A DNA stretch of 64,000 bases from Chryseobacterium pennipullorum (GTDB taxonomy: Bacteria; Bacteroidota; Bacteroidia; Flavobacteriales; Weeksellaceae), in the NCBI RefSeq assembly GCF_003384725.1, contig NZ_QNVV01000006.1, forward strand, positions 124,001-188,000, given 5' to 3'. Below, piece by piece: positions 27,301 to 37,096 of this stretch (position 1 is the stretch's first letter; the number at the start of each line of letters is the position of its first letter). The notes beneath the pieces are model-generated. The model saw only the letters and a program-made list of their open reading frames with translations, was not told where the DNA came from and searched no databases. A program made the position numbers and the translations under genes.

Positions 27301-30300
27301 TACCAATTATTTTTTTCTTTAAAGTAATTATACCATTGTGTTGACAATTCTGAAGGTGCAAAATTGACCTCCCACTCATAAGCTCTGAATTCCAGGGCGT
27401 CATCATAATACATTTTTGCGGGAACTTTATCTCCTTTATAAATTTCCAGGTAATTTTTATATATCGACTTAGCCGTACCATCAGTAAAATCTATTGAATG
27501 GATCAATTCATGGCCTATGGTCTGATACAATTTAAAGAATGTAAATACCTTTGTTTTATTAAGGGTTATTGCCCCGGTAGATTCATCTGTTTCGCCCAAT
27601 CTATTGCTTTTGGACGTCTTACCATAAGTAATAGATGCATTTTTTGCGTCTTTACGCATTTTTGCAAGAGTTTTCGTTTTTAAAACGGTATCCAGACTTT
27701 CTTTAGTATTAGGTGCCTCCTTATTAACATCTTTTACGTCTACATCGTTCAGCTCCTGTTCTGCAATAGATTTCGTCTGCATCCTATGCATCATATCATT
27801 TAACCCTGCCACCATACCTCCTATGACAGCTCCTTTCCAGAAATTGCCTCCTGTAAGCTCTGATGCTACACCACCTGCTACAGCACCAAAAGCTACATTT
27901 CCTATGGTACTGTTTGCAAATTTTCCAGCCACTGCTCCAAAAGCAGATGCTCCAAGGCTTCCTAATGCTCCCGAAAAGAATGACTGCTTAAATCCTCCGT
28001 TCTGCATTAAAGATAATGCACCCTGAGCGGCTCCATGTACTACAGCTTTGGCCACTACAGCAGCATCGCCGAGACTCTTTGCAAATTGGGTAGCGGCCCC
28101 TGCCGTACTGCTGAATATACTTCCAATACCAAATGTGACGGCTCCTGAAGCGGCCCCAAAAAATATGGCTTTTAAACCTCCTGCTAAAGAAACTCCCTGA
28201 TTGGTAATTGCAGCCGTTAAAATATAGGATGTGAATCCAATATACGCGCCAATGATCACTGCTTTCCAAAATAAAATACCGAGTCCTAAAAACTGGAAAA
28301 ACTCTCCGTTTGGATCATTCATCATCAGCGGATTATTCATTACATAACCGTATTTATTATAATTCTGGGTATTATAAGGATCCTGAATATTTTCATCTGC
28401 ATTTAAAAATCTTCTTAACAGGGGATCATACAATCTTCCATTCATATGGATCAGCCCAACTTCCATGAAGTGTTCATGTGAGGTATAGCCTCTTTCTAAC
28501 AACACGGCACCAGTGCTTACCATTTTCTTAATCATTTTGGCATCGGTAATCACAGATCCGCTTCCTACCTGCAGATGGGTAAAGTTGCCCCAGGCATCAA
28601 AATGTCTCTGTTCCAATTTATTACCCGCTTCATCACTAATTGCCAATATGCTTCCTAAATAGTCTTTGTGTAAAAATTTATAAGAGCCTTCATTCTCTGT
28701 ATAATTCTTCATAAAGACAATATTACTGTCATAAGGGCTTCCTTCGATAAAAATAGTATGTTTTTCCTGACCTGTTGCTGTATTCTTCAACACTTCAAAA
28801 CTACCATCCTCACTGTAGAACTTAGTAAACCTACCCTCCTGATCTGCATTGAAATTTCCACCATAGGTAACCATCTGCCTCATGGCAGTTAACCCATACT
28901 GAAATGCAACATCTCCCACTTCGCCATCAATAAATACAGGGTCATTATTTTCATTGTATACGATAGTCTGAATCAAATCATTTTTATAGTTCTGAACTCC
29001 CTCTGCATTAAGAGACATTCCCGTAGGCTGATATAATTTGGCTGAATTTTCAAATTTAATCTTTCCTATCTGGTTGTTCTCTGTAATCCTGCCTCTTACA
29101 TCATATACATTGGTGTGCGACTGATTGGTAACAGGATTAGTCCATTTGATCAATCTGTCATTATCATCATAGGCAAAGGACTCCGTAATATTGAAATCTC
29201 CTGCTGTAACTCTTCCATTCAATCTGTTTTTAATCGCATCAAACTGATATTTGATATTTAATAGATTAGGCTTCACTGCCGATCCATGTTTTATTTCTGC
29301 TAAATAGCCATTGGAAAGGTTATAGTCACTAATCACATCTACGGCACCGAGTTTTGCTCTAAGCACCCGTCCCTTAGCATTGGTTTCGCTAAGCTCCCAA
29401 AGAATTTTTCCGGAATTTTTATCTTTTATCTGAGAAAGCTCTCCATTCCATGCGCTATATACATTTTCAATGGTTACTTTGGTAAGTACTCCTGAAGAGT
29501 ACAATTGTTTTTCATAAGATATGACTCTCTGTTTGTCGTCATACGTAATTCCCTTCTGAATAAAGTATTTACCATTGCTGCTTTCTGAGGTTGAAAGCAT
29601 CCTTCCCTGCGGGTCATATACGATATTAGAAGTATATGCTTTTCCTTTTGAAGTTCCGTTTTTAGAGGTAAGCCTCCCTTTATTGTCGTAACCGAATGAA
29701 ATTAATTTATCGGTAGCCTGTCCACCATCTAAGGTTGACAACTCCTTCTGAGCGACAAGCTGTCCAAAGTTGTTGTAGGAATATTCCTTTGTACCTTTAG
29801 GACTGATCACTTTTGCGGTCTGTCCAAAACTGTTGTATTCATACTTATAAACGCCATTGGACGGGTCATTGAATTCTGTCTTTCTGCCCCAAACATCATA
29901 CTTGCTAGTCACAACATTCCCGGCATATTGTGCCTGGATTTGTTCCCCTGCGGCATTATAGGAAAAATTAATAGTTCCCCCTTTATCAGTGGAAGAAATA
30001 ATATTCCCTAATGCATCTTTGGTATTTGAAGTCGTTCTGGCATTACCATTCACTTCCCTTACAGTAGTCGTTAAACCTGAAACCGAAGTTTCTACTTGCT
30101 TTCCTACAAATGAAGTTGCTGTTACTTTTGCAGGGAAAACACTGTCATCATACACTAATGTATTCCATTGTGAAGCAGCCTGCCCCTCAAAATAAGGTTC
30201 GCTGGTTGCAATTTTTCTTCCCAACGCATCAAACTGGGTTTCTTCAGAAACATATTTCCCTTGTCCGAATGCTTTTGTTGATGTTTTATAGTTCTGACCG

Positions 30301-33300
30301 ATTCTGTTGGTATATTCTATAGAAACATTGCCATCAGGATCGTATCGGAAAACCTTAACATTAGAGTCGTTATCTTTATCGTATTGGTAGGTGGTTGTTC
30401 CTTCCAGATTGGTTTTTGACGTAGATAGTTTACCCCACAGGTCATATCCGTTTACGGTAATATTTCCTAAAGGATCTGTTTTCTTGACAATTTGTCCCCA
30501 ATCGTTATATTCAGTAGAGGTAACGAGTCCTAAATTATCTGTATGTTTAACTGCAAATCTTCCTTTTGGATCATACTCATTGACTGCAGTCTGGGTTTTA
30601 GCATCTATACTGTTGCTTACTATTTTTTGGGTAATATTTCCAAATCCGTCATAATGATAAGCTTCCTGCAGATATCCTGTATTATCTCTGTTCCATGTTT
30701 TTAATGTTTTCAAGAGCCTATTTTCATATCCATAGTCTTTTTTGGTCGATTTTACATCTCCATAGACCTGCATGATATCTGTTCGGGATTTAGGACGGCC
30801 AATAAAATAGTCTGTACCATTTGCTCCCGCATTGTGAAAGTATTCGAAATCAGAAGTCGTTAAAGCATATCCATTATTAATGGTCGTCACGCTCTGTTTC
30901 GGAAGATAATACTCTCCATAAATAACAGAACTTGCTGTAGTGGTGCCGCTTAGGAAATCTTTACTCTTCGTATTTTTCGGAAAGATCGCCTGAACGATTT
31001 TAGGTTTGTCAGCTTCCGATACTGCTCCGGTTACCACCTGACCATTCAACAATTTATCAGATTGATATACTGTATTTTTAAAGCTTAATAACTGACTGTT
31101 ATTCTCTGATATATCAGTCGGGAATACATTATTTTCGTCATTCGTTCTGATCGTCCATTCTTTAACAGGAATTCCTTCCATCAAAGGATCAATCTCTGTT
31201 CCCGACCAGATTTTAGCATTCTCTAATCCTTGGGCATACCAGGAAGAACGGGCATTTTGTCTGTATCCAATGAATCCCCGTCCTGTATTATGATTCAAAA
31301 ATCCCCTGTAGCGGAAATCCTGATAGACTACCTGTCCCTGTGGCAGGGTTTTATAGAACTGTGCAACCGCAAAGGATTTTGGTAATTTAGCTGATTCATA
31401 ATACGGGTATTCTTCTTTTTTTACCGGCAAATAAAAATTAGCATTAACATCGGGATTTAGCTCTTTGTAAACAACATTAAGCTTGACACCCCCCTGTTCA
31501 ATGGAATTGATTCTTGAAATCGTGGTGAGAGAAGGATGGTTATAATACTGGGCAAAGCTTTCTGTACAACCGGAACAATTAACCAGTTTTCCTACAAGTA
31601 TTAATTGTTGGTGGGTATTGCTCATGGTAATCTGGCTAAAGGCAATTGCCTTCTGTGGATAACTGTTTGTCCATACTCTTGTCTTATAGAAAGTATATTT
31701 TCCGCTGGTATCTGTACCCTGGGCCATACTATAGTTATCGATCTTATTAAGCGAATAGACAGAAACCTGTGACAATGTATTTTCCTGGTCATTGTGAGCG
31801 TCCCACTCATGTTCTTCATACTGAACTTCTGTTACGATAAGCTCAGATTTTCCGTCTCCGTCAATATCATTAACATCATAGTTGAAATAGCTAAGCTTCA
31901 CACGATCACAACTGTTTCCTAGGAATCCTTTATGTTTATCCTGGAAGTAAACTGTTGCATTGGTTTTGAAAGGAGCCAAAGCAATCGTTGAAGACGTGAA
32001 GCTTTTCCCATTGGATATAAATAGCCTCCATTGGTTGGTATTATTACTTACAGGAATCATGATATCAGCTTTGCTGTCACCATTAAAATCTGCAATAAAA
32101 CTGTTTCCGTGCATATTTGTCAGGGACTGGCCAGCAAAATTACCAACCGGTGATCTGCTGTAGGTTCCTGAATATTTTACAATATTATATACACTCAGAA
32201 TTTCCCCTGTTGAGGTTTTGAGCTCAATGATATCCTGTAGTCCATCCCCATTTAAGTCAGCGAAAAGCCTGGTAGGTTTGATACTGTTATTATTATACAT
32301 CGTTGTTTCCTGATCGATAGCATAGTAACTTGCATCGGGAGCTACCTGCTGATCCAGGTCATACAGTATCGTCGTATAAAAACGGGTTGTAGTAGTATAA
32401 TCATTAGGATTGGTAGGCTGCTGTGGCAATCCTGTTCCGGAACCCGGATCTGTAGGATCTACAGGTTGAAAAATTCCCGGATCTGTACACGTTAATGTTC
32501 TGCTTACATTAAGTATTAATTCTGAAACACCATCACCATTGCGGTCATAGGCATTGGCAGAAACTGTAAAAAAGTTGTAATTACAGAACCACCCATCAAT
32601 TTTATAGGTATCATCACCTACAAAGTACTGGTCATATTGAAGGGTTTTCGAGTATTCAAATACCAGCTTTTGGGTGGCTATATCTACCGAAAAAATCTGA
32701 AGTTCGATATCCGACATATCTGGCTGGGAGGCGGCTTTTACCACGGGTACTACCAAACCGATATTGTTTTTAATGTAATTGTCTTTTTTAAAAGTAATGG
32801 GAGTGGCTTTATTAAAATCTCCCGAAGAAAATTTAGAAGCATCGTAGCTCAAGGTAAGCTCGGGAACATCTTTATATAGTGAGCTTTTGTACTTGAGTAC
32901 TCCATTAGAGACAAACTCAATATAATCTGTTTCTCCATCCAGGTTAAAATCAGCATATTTTTTTGTTCCGCTTGTGGAACTGAATGACTGATAAGGAATA
33001 TGTTCTGTCGTATTGTTTTGTTCATAGGTAAAAGTCACCGGATTGGCAGGTAGGTTTCCTGAATTATATTCCGTTATCTTTTTTGCAAACTGATAACTTG
33101 TACTGTTATCGACATATTCTACAGCATATCTTTTAAACAATTTCCCATTCGTATTTACAGTAATATCATCTAATATTTTATCCTGCTGGAATTCTTCTCC
33201 CTGCAGGTAGTTGATTTCTTTAAATACTCTGTCCTTATATTGTAACAGAATTTCATTGAAATGCGGCTTATTCAGGGTCTCATTCCCACCCCAGGATATT

Positions 33301-34151
33301 GAAGTAAGAAGCGATTTTCGTCCGTCCAGAGGTCCTACAAATCCACTCAGCGAGCTATACCCATATGTAATATAATTGCCATGGACATCTTTCCACTTGG
33401 TAATATTATATTCCAAAGCAGGTCTTGTGTCTCCCTGACGATTGGTAAACGTTCGGTTATACCATGCCTGGGAACCATCTTCATACGTCACTTCCCAATA
33501 GTCGGGACCGGCGATATTCAAACTGTTGCCTACTGACCTGAACCTGGCATTAGAATACTTTTCAGTAACGTATTCGGCTCCGTCTTTTCCATATTGCCCT
33601 GATTTCAGGATCAGTCTTTGTCCATTAAAGCTATAGACATCAGAATAATCCAATTGTATTCCTTTTACATCTCCATCTTTTTCAATGGTTTTTCCTATTC
33701 TTGAAATCGCTGTAATTCCTGAAATACTCCAGCCGTATCCGGCTATTCCGTTACCGGATCCGCTGGCGTACACCAGATTAATTTGAGGCGCTACAGTCTT
33801 CACCCCCGGAGGCAAAGCAATAGGTAGGGTAAATTGCAATTGACCTCCGGCTGATACGTCAATATCTCCTTTGGTGTCATGAAAATTTACTCCTTCTCTT
33901 CCTGAGGTTCCGATGGGATTGGTTGCTCCGGCATTTGAGTCTGTGGGCCCTCCACCTGGATTTTCACTCGCAGGTCCGAGTTTTGCCACAAAAGGATTGG
34001 AAACAGTCCCCTGCGCATAAAATCCCTGAGCCAGGACCACCGATTGTGGATCCTGAACTGTCCGGGAGGTTGTCTCCGGCTGGTAAAGTATGGTCTGTGA
34101 AAAGCCCATTACCGAACTCAGGGAGACTAATATTGTTGAAAATAATTTCAT
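27300..34151 (-). CDS. Giant Rhs/SpvB-type polymorphic toxin with C-terminal HExxH metallopeptidase-like tip
   Basis: The 2283-residue protein has a signal peptide (MKLFSTILVSLSSVMGFSQ) and an SpvB-type N-terminal block (residues ~92-165, including GNGIAGYGWSISGITAISRI). FG-GAP/VCBS-like calcium motifs follow (FADLNGDGLQDIIEL, FNGDSKADIMI, NDIDGDGKSELIVTE), then YD/RHS repeats to about residue 1800. The RHS core ends in NADENIQDPYNTQNYNKYGY and MNNPLMMNDPNGEF (~1951). After the core come a Gly/Ala-rich hydrophobic stretch (1952-2120) and a tip of about 150 residues with HELIHSID (His2214, Glu2215, His2218) and a downstream EFRAYEWE (Glu2254), the layout of a zinc metallopeptidase. The tip would be released inside a target cell after the Rhs cage opens. 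The next gene is a coupled immunity candidate. No full T9SS domain is present; export by Sec then an unknown step is inference. Confidence 0.9.
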   Translation of the reverse strand: MKLFSTILVSLSSVMGFSQTILYQPETTSRTVQDPQSVVLAQGFYAQGTVSNPFVAKLGPASENPGGGPTDSNAGATNPIGTSGREGVNFHDTKGDIDVSAGGQLQFTLPIALPPGVKTVAPQINLVYASGSGNGIAGYGWSISGITAISRIGKTIEKDGDVKGIQLDYSDVYSFNGQRLILKSGQYGKDGAEYVTEKYSNARFRSVGNSLNIAGPDYWEVTYEDGSQAWYNRTFTNRQGDTRPALEYNITKWKDVHGNYITYGYSSLSGFVGPLDGRKSLLTSISWGGNETLNKPHFNEILLQYKDRVFKEINYLQGEEFQQDKILDDITVNTNGKLFKRYAVEYVDNSTSYQFAKKITEYNSGNLPANPVTFTYEQNNTTEHIPYQSFSSTSGTKKYADFNLDGETDYIEFVSNGVLKYKSSLYKDVPELTLSYDASKFSSGDFNKATPITFKKDNYIKNNIGLVVPVVKAASQPDMSDIELQIFSVDIATQKLVFEYSKTLQYDQYFVGDDTYKIDGWFCNYNFFTVSANAYDRNGDGVSELILNVSRTLTCTDPGIFQPVDPTDPGSGTGLPQQPTNPNDYTTTTRFYTTILYDLDQQVAPDASYYAIDQETTMYNNNSIKPTRLFADLNGDGLQDIIELKTSTGEILSVYNIVKYSGTYSRSPVGNFAGQSLTNMHGNSFIADFNGDSKADIMIPVSNNTNQWRLFISNGKSFTSSTIALAPFKTNATVYFQDKHKGFLGNSCDRVKLSYFNYDVNDIDGDGKSELIVTEVQYEEHEWDAHNDQENTLSQVSVYSLNKIDNYSMAQGTDTSGKYTFYKTRVWTNSYPQKAIAFSQITMSNTHQQLILVGKLVNCSGCTESFAQYYNHPSLTTISRINSIEQGGVKLNVVYKELNPDVNANFYLPVKKEEYPYYESAKLPKSFAVAQFYKTLPQGQVVYQDFRYRGFLNHNTGRGFIGYRQNARSSWYAQGLENAKIWSGTEIDPLMEGIPVKEWTIRTNDENNVFPTDISENNSQLLSFKNTVYQSDKLLNGQVVTGAVSEADKPKIVQAIFPKNTKSKDFLSGTTTASSVIYGEYYLPKQSVTTINNGYALTTSDFEYFHNAGANGTDYFIGRPKSRTDIMQVYGDVKSTKKDYGYENRLLKTLKTWNRDNTGYLQEAYHYDGFGNITQKIVSNSIDAKTQTAVNEYDPKGRFAVKHTDNLGLVTSTEYNDWGQIVKKTDPLGNITVNGYDLWGKLSTSKTNLEGTTTYQYDKDNDSNVKVFRYDPDGNVSIEYTNRIGQNYKTSTKAFGQGKYVSEETQFDALGRKIATSEPYFEGQAASQWNTLVYDDSVFPAKVTATSFVGKQVETSVSGLTTTVREVNGNARTTSNTKDALGNIISSTDKGGTINFSYNAAGEQIQAQYAGNVVTSKYDVWGRKTEFNDPSNGVYKYEYNSFGQTAKVISPKGTKEYSYNNFGQLVAQKELSTLDGGQATDKLISFGYDNKGRLTSKNGTSKGKAYTSNIVYDPQGRMLSTSESSNGKYFIQKGITYDDKQRVISYEKQLYSSGVLTKVTIENVYSAWNGELSQIKDKNSGKILWELSETNAKGRVLRAKLGAVDVISDYNLSNGYLAEIKHGSAVKPNLLNIKYQFDAIKNRLNGRVTAGDFNITESFAYDDNDRLIKWTNPVTNQSHTNVYDVRGRITENNQIGKIKFENSAKLYQPTGMSLNAEGVQNYKNDLIQTIVYNENNDPVFIDGEVGDVAFQYGLTAMRQMVTYGGNFNADQEGRFTKFYSEDGSFEVLKNTATGQEKHTIFIEGSPYDSNIVFMKNYTENEGSYKFLHKDYLGSILAISDEAGNKLEQRHFDAWGNFTHLQVGSGSVITDAKMIKKMVSTGAVLLERGYTSHEHFMEVGLIHMNGRLYDPLLRRFLNADENIQDPYNTQNYNKYGYVMNNPLMMNDPNGEFFQFLGLGILFWKAVIIGAYIGFTSYILTAAITNQGVSLAGGLKAIFFGAASGAVTFGIGSIFSSTAGAATQFAKSLGDAAVVAKAVVHGAAQGALSLMQNGGFKQSFFSGALGSLGASAFGAVAGKFANSTIGNVAFGAVAGGVASELTGGNFWKGAVIGGMVAGLNDMMHRMQTKSIAEQELNDVDVKDVNKEAPNTKESLDTVLKTKTLAKMRKDAKNASITYGKTSKSNRLGETDESTGAITLNKTKVFTFFKLYQTIGHELIHSIDFTDGTAKSIYKNYLEIYKGDKVPAKMYYDDALEFRAYEWEVNFAPSELSTQWYNYFKEKNNW

Positions 34152-34264
34152 ATCTGTCTAGTTTTATAATAATATTGTTAAAAGATAATGGAGAGTCGGA
34201 ATTAAAATTTGGCAGGTGATCACTTTTTCGACACCTCCTCAACCTTTACATTCCCGTCTTAATT

Positions 34265-34753
34265 TTATCTCTTGGTCACATTTCTGCTAAATACTCTGCC
34301 GTCTTTCAACGTAAAGCGCAGAATATAGATTCCCCAGTCATAACCGGTCATATTAATTTTAATCTGACGGTTGAGCCCGGGAATATTCTGTTGCTGAAAC
34401 TTCCAGTGAACTGTACTGTGCTGATAGAGAGAAACGGATTCTATAAGTCCGTCCACTTCTTCCGTCCAGTCTATGGTCAGATAATCATTCACCGGAACCG
34501 GATACAATCTGATCTGCTTCCAGAAAGCTTTTTCGTCGATCGCTGATTCCTGTTTTGTAAGGGCGGCTGCTTTCGCAGGTTCTTCTACCTTTTCTTCTTT
34601 TTTTACGATTTCTTCAGGCGCTTTCTTACCTGCAGCATCAGGGCCCCGGTATCTCTGGTTTCCAGCCTCATCATACTTGAAGTAAACCTGGGTTTGTGAA
34701 AATCCCAGTGCCGCTATCAGTAGCGACAGCATGGAAAATAGTTTTGTTTTCAT
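34265..34753 (-). CDS. Secreted protein with T9SS type A sorting domain
   Basis: The 162-residue protein has a signal peptide (MKTKLFSMLSLLIAALGFSQ), a short YD-like stretch (VYFKYDEAGNQRYRGPDA), a Lys/Glu/Ala linker (~residues 40-70) and a C-terminal domain (IRLYPVPVNDYLTIDWTEEV, ending GIYILRFTLKDGRVFSRNVT) that fits a type A T9SS sorting domain. Such proteins are exported through the type IX system and bound to the cell surface. It lies between the coiled-coil surface proteins and the Rhs toxin and is probably part of the same transcription unit; the YD-like stretch hints at kinship with Rhs proteins. Confidence 0.75.
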   Translation of the reverse strand: MKTKLFSMLSLLIAALGFSQTQVYFKYDEAGNQRYRGPDAAGKKAPEEIVKKEEKVEEPAKAAALTKQESAIDEKAFWKQIRLYPVPVNDYLTIDWTEEVDGLIESVSLYQHSTVHWKFQQQNIPGLNRQIKINMTGYDWGIYILRFTLKDGRVFSRNVTKR

Positions 34754-34758
34754 GGGTT

Positions 34759-35592
34759 TTAATTTTTAAGTGTTACCAATTTCCGTAGTTGTTTTTTTAG
34801 TTCTTTAATCTCGTCAGCCTGTGATTTCAGCATTCTGTTTTCTTCCTGAAGCTGTTTGATATTTTTATTCTGCTCAATAGAATAGAGAGTAAGTTCTTCG
34901 ATTTTCTGCAACAACTTTATCTGGAATTCGCCTACGTTTACCCCTTCTTTCTCCATTACTTTTGCTGAAGCAATTTCCGGCAGATGCTTTTTTTCTTTGA
35001 TGTGTTTTTCAACATCTTCTAATGTGGGAAGGTTGTAATTTTCATCGAATACAAAATCGGCAGTGGGGATTGCGGTTACTTTTACTTCTTTAGCTTCAAA
35101 TTTTCCGTTTAGCAAAGCATTTCCATTCTCCCCATTAATGATGAATGATTTCCCCCAATCCCAATCATTGTCGGCAGGGGTTCTCGGCGCGATGTGAAGG
35201 CTTTTTCTGGTATCATCCGGAGTATGAAAGATCCATGAATTGCTTCCTGCACTTATTAAATCCAGAAATTTCACATTGCCGTTCACGTCAAGCTTTGCAC
35301 CAGGAGAAACCGTTCCTATCCCAACATCACCACCTTCTGTAACCACCAATTTACGGTTCTGATGGTCTCCTTTTGAAACAACCCACTGTGTACCATGCAC
35401 ATCTCCAAAAAACCATCCGTTTTCTCCGTTAACAGCTTTTGTCTGGATACCTCTGACAAAACCGCCCACATCGGTGTTCCTTTTTAAAAATAAAGTAGGT
35501 GAATAACTTTCAATGGTCACTTCAGAAAATGTCTGTTGTCCCGAAGCCCATGCTGAAGCCAATACAGCTAATGCTAATAATTTTGTTTTCAT
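34759..35592 (-). CDS. Coiled-coil tail-fibre-like surface protein (copy 1)
   Basis: The 277-residue secreted protein (MKTKLLALAVLASAWASGQQ) has a beta-rich middle with VGIGTVSPGAKLDVNGNVKF, a repeat seen in phage tail-fibre-like proteins of Bacteroidota. Its C-terminal ~100 residues read ADFVFDENYNLPTLEDVEKH, then IKEKKHLPEIASAKVMEKEG and a long heptad coiled coil LKKQLRKL. The tail resembles the chaperone-like end of trimeric fibres. Its N- and C-terminal thirds are almost identical to the next gene while the middles differ. It starts 6 nt after that gene's end. Confidence 0.75.
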   Translation of the reverse strand: MKTKLLALAVLASAWASGQQTFSEVTIESYSPTLFLKRNTDVGGFVRGIQTKAVNGENGWFFGDVHGTQWVVSKGDHQNRKLVVTEGGDVGIGTVSPGAKLDVNGNVKFLDLISAGSNSWIFHTPDDTRKSLHIAPRTPADNDWDWGKSFIINGENGNALLNGKFEAKEVKVTAIPTADFVFDENYNLPTLEDVEKHIKEKKHLPEIASAKVMEKEGVNVGEFQIKLLQKIEELTLYSIEQNKNIKQLQEENRMLKSQADEIKELKKQLRKLVTLKN

Positions 35593-35597
35593 GTTTT

Positions 35598-36659
35598 TTA
35601 TTTGATAAGTTTTTGTACTTGTTTTTTGAGTGCTGCAATTTCATCTGCCTGTGACTTAAGGCTCTTATTTTCTTGCTGTAATTGCTTAATCTGTCCGGAT
35701 TGGGATTTAAGCTGTTTATTCTGTTCGATTGAATAGAGGGTAAGTTCTTCGATTTTCTGCAACAGTTTTATCTGGAATTCGCCTACGTTTACCCCTTCTT
35801 TCTCCATTACTTTAGCTGAAGCAATTTCCGGCAGATGCTTTTTTTCTTTGATGTGTTTTTCAACATCTTCTAATTTTGGAAGGTTGTACGCTTCATCAAA
35901 AACAAAATCGGCAGTTGGTGTCTGAGTTACTTTTATTTCTTTAGATTCAAATTTACCTTGCAGTGAAGCATTACCATTGCTGTGTAAAACTAAAGTTTGT
36001 TGCTTAACTCCTGTACTGGAAACCAGATTAAAATTAATTTCATTATCCAGCAATCTAATGTACGAACCCCCTTTCGATGAATTGATTCTCTCCATACTTA
36101 ATCCATTTGTATAATTAATGATGTTATTTCCTAAACCTACTCCCGAATAAGTCATTCCCGGCTCGGAAGCCCACAACATTAAATCACCTGGTGCGTTACC
36201 ACCATTATCAGCATGCACTAAGATTGTAGAACCAATATGTTTCCCATGTATAGAAAGCTTCTCCTGAGGCGAACTCGTATTGATTCCTATGTTTCCATTA
36301 TCTGACAAGAACAACGGAATATCACAAATACCTCCGGCACATCGATTTACAGCATCATATCGCATGAATGACAATCCTTTATTAAAGGAATTTCCTTTCC
36401 ATATACTCCATTCTTTCACCTGACCAGGTTGTGTATATGAGTCGTCTACGAATCTTAATCCGGTTGGAATATACCCTCCGTTTCCTCTAATGATTGGAAT
36501 GCTGCTATTTGCATTAATATCCAGAATACTTTCCGGATTATTTGTTCCAATACCAATAAAGCTATTAGAAGAAGTTTGTACTGTACCAGCTGGAGTGTAT
36601 AGCTGCGCAGGGACAAGCGATGACGCCAAAACAGCTAATGCTAATAATTTTGTTTTCAT
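35598..36659 (-). CDS. Coiled-coil tail-fibre-like surface protein (copy 2, divergent middle)
   Basis: A 353-residue paralogue of copy 1. The signal peptide (MKTKLLALAVLASSLVPAQL) and the C-terminal block (EDVEKHIKEKKHLPEIASAK through the coiled coil) are nearly identical, and the DNA is nearly identical there too. The middle differs: SNSFIGIGTNNPESILDINA, FVDDSYTQPGQVKEWSIWKG and ISSPQEKLSIHGKHIGS-type repeats. It has tandem coiled-coil heptads (LKSQSGQIKQLQQENKSLKS). Copies 1 and 2 therefore look like mosaics built by recombination of shared ends around different cores, as in phase-variable fibres. Confidence 0.75.
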   Translation of the reverse strand: MKTKLLALAVLASSLVPAQLYTPAGTVQTSSNSFIGIGTNNPESILDINANSSIPIIRGNGGYIPTGLRFVDDSYTQPGQVKEWSIWKGNSFNKGLSFMRYDAVNRCAGGICDIPLFLSDNGNIGINTSSPQEKLSIHGKHIGSTILVHADNGGNAPGDLMLWASEPGMTYSGVGLGNNIINYTNGLSMERINSSKGGSYIRLLDNEINFNLVSSTGVKQQTLVLHSNGNASLQGKFESKEIKVTQTPTADFVFDEAYNLPKLEDVEKHIKEKKHLPEIASAKVMEKEGVNVGEFQIKLLQKIEELTLYSIEQNKQLKSQSGQIKQLQQENKSLKSQADEIAALKKQVQKLIK

Positions 36660-37096
36660 GTTTTTTTATTTGATAAGTTTTTGTACTTTTTTGGATGTTT
36701 GACGGTTTTAACCCACAAACGATTCATACCTTAATCTAAAGAAAAAGGATTTGTCTTTTGCCGCATAGTATCGGCAGTCCGCTATAATTTCAGGGGAATG
36801 AATAGAAATATAATTCTCATAGTTTTCAACTTAGTTTTCAGGGTGCAATTTAACATTTTTTAACAAACAAAATTCGATCATCTGATTTATTATCAATTTT
36901 AATATCTTCTGTGGTTATCAATGGCAATCTTTTTCACAAAAGTATTTTGATACAGCGACAAAACATGTCGTATAAATTGAAGATGTTTAAAAAGTGGATA
37001 AGTGTTTTGTATGGTGACGGTTTATCATAGGAAAAGGCTGCTTCGAGATAAACAGCCTTTTTTAGATCATAGTGAAGTGACCAGAAGTCCATGTGT
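36660..37096. other. Intergenic region with 3' remnant of a third fibre copy
   Basis: At 36666-36689 (minus strand) the last codons of the fibre family (K-V-Q-K-L-I-K-stop) are preserved, followed as in the real genes by an AT-rich leader and ATG, so a third copy was once upstream. Upstream of it no gene is supported. A CAAAAGTA (minus-strand TACTTTTG, a -7-like box) is at 36937-36944. A 5-bp GGCTG/CAGCC hairpin flanked by A/T runs lies at about 37031-37062. Confidence 0.6.

Noticed and set aside
27988..28269. 93-codon minus frame within the Rhs gene
   Set aside because: Overlaps the Rhs hydrophobic stretch in another frame; composition is cysteine/tryptophan-rich from out-of-frame reading.
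31654..31662. Perfect DnaA box in the Rhs gene
   Set aside because: Single copy inside a coding region on the other side of the window; treated as background.
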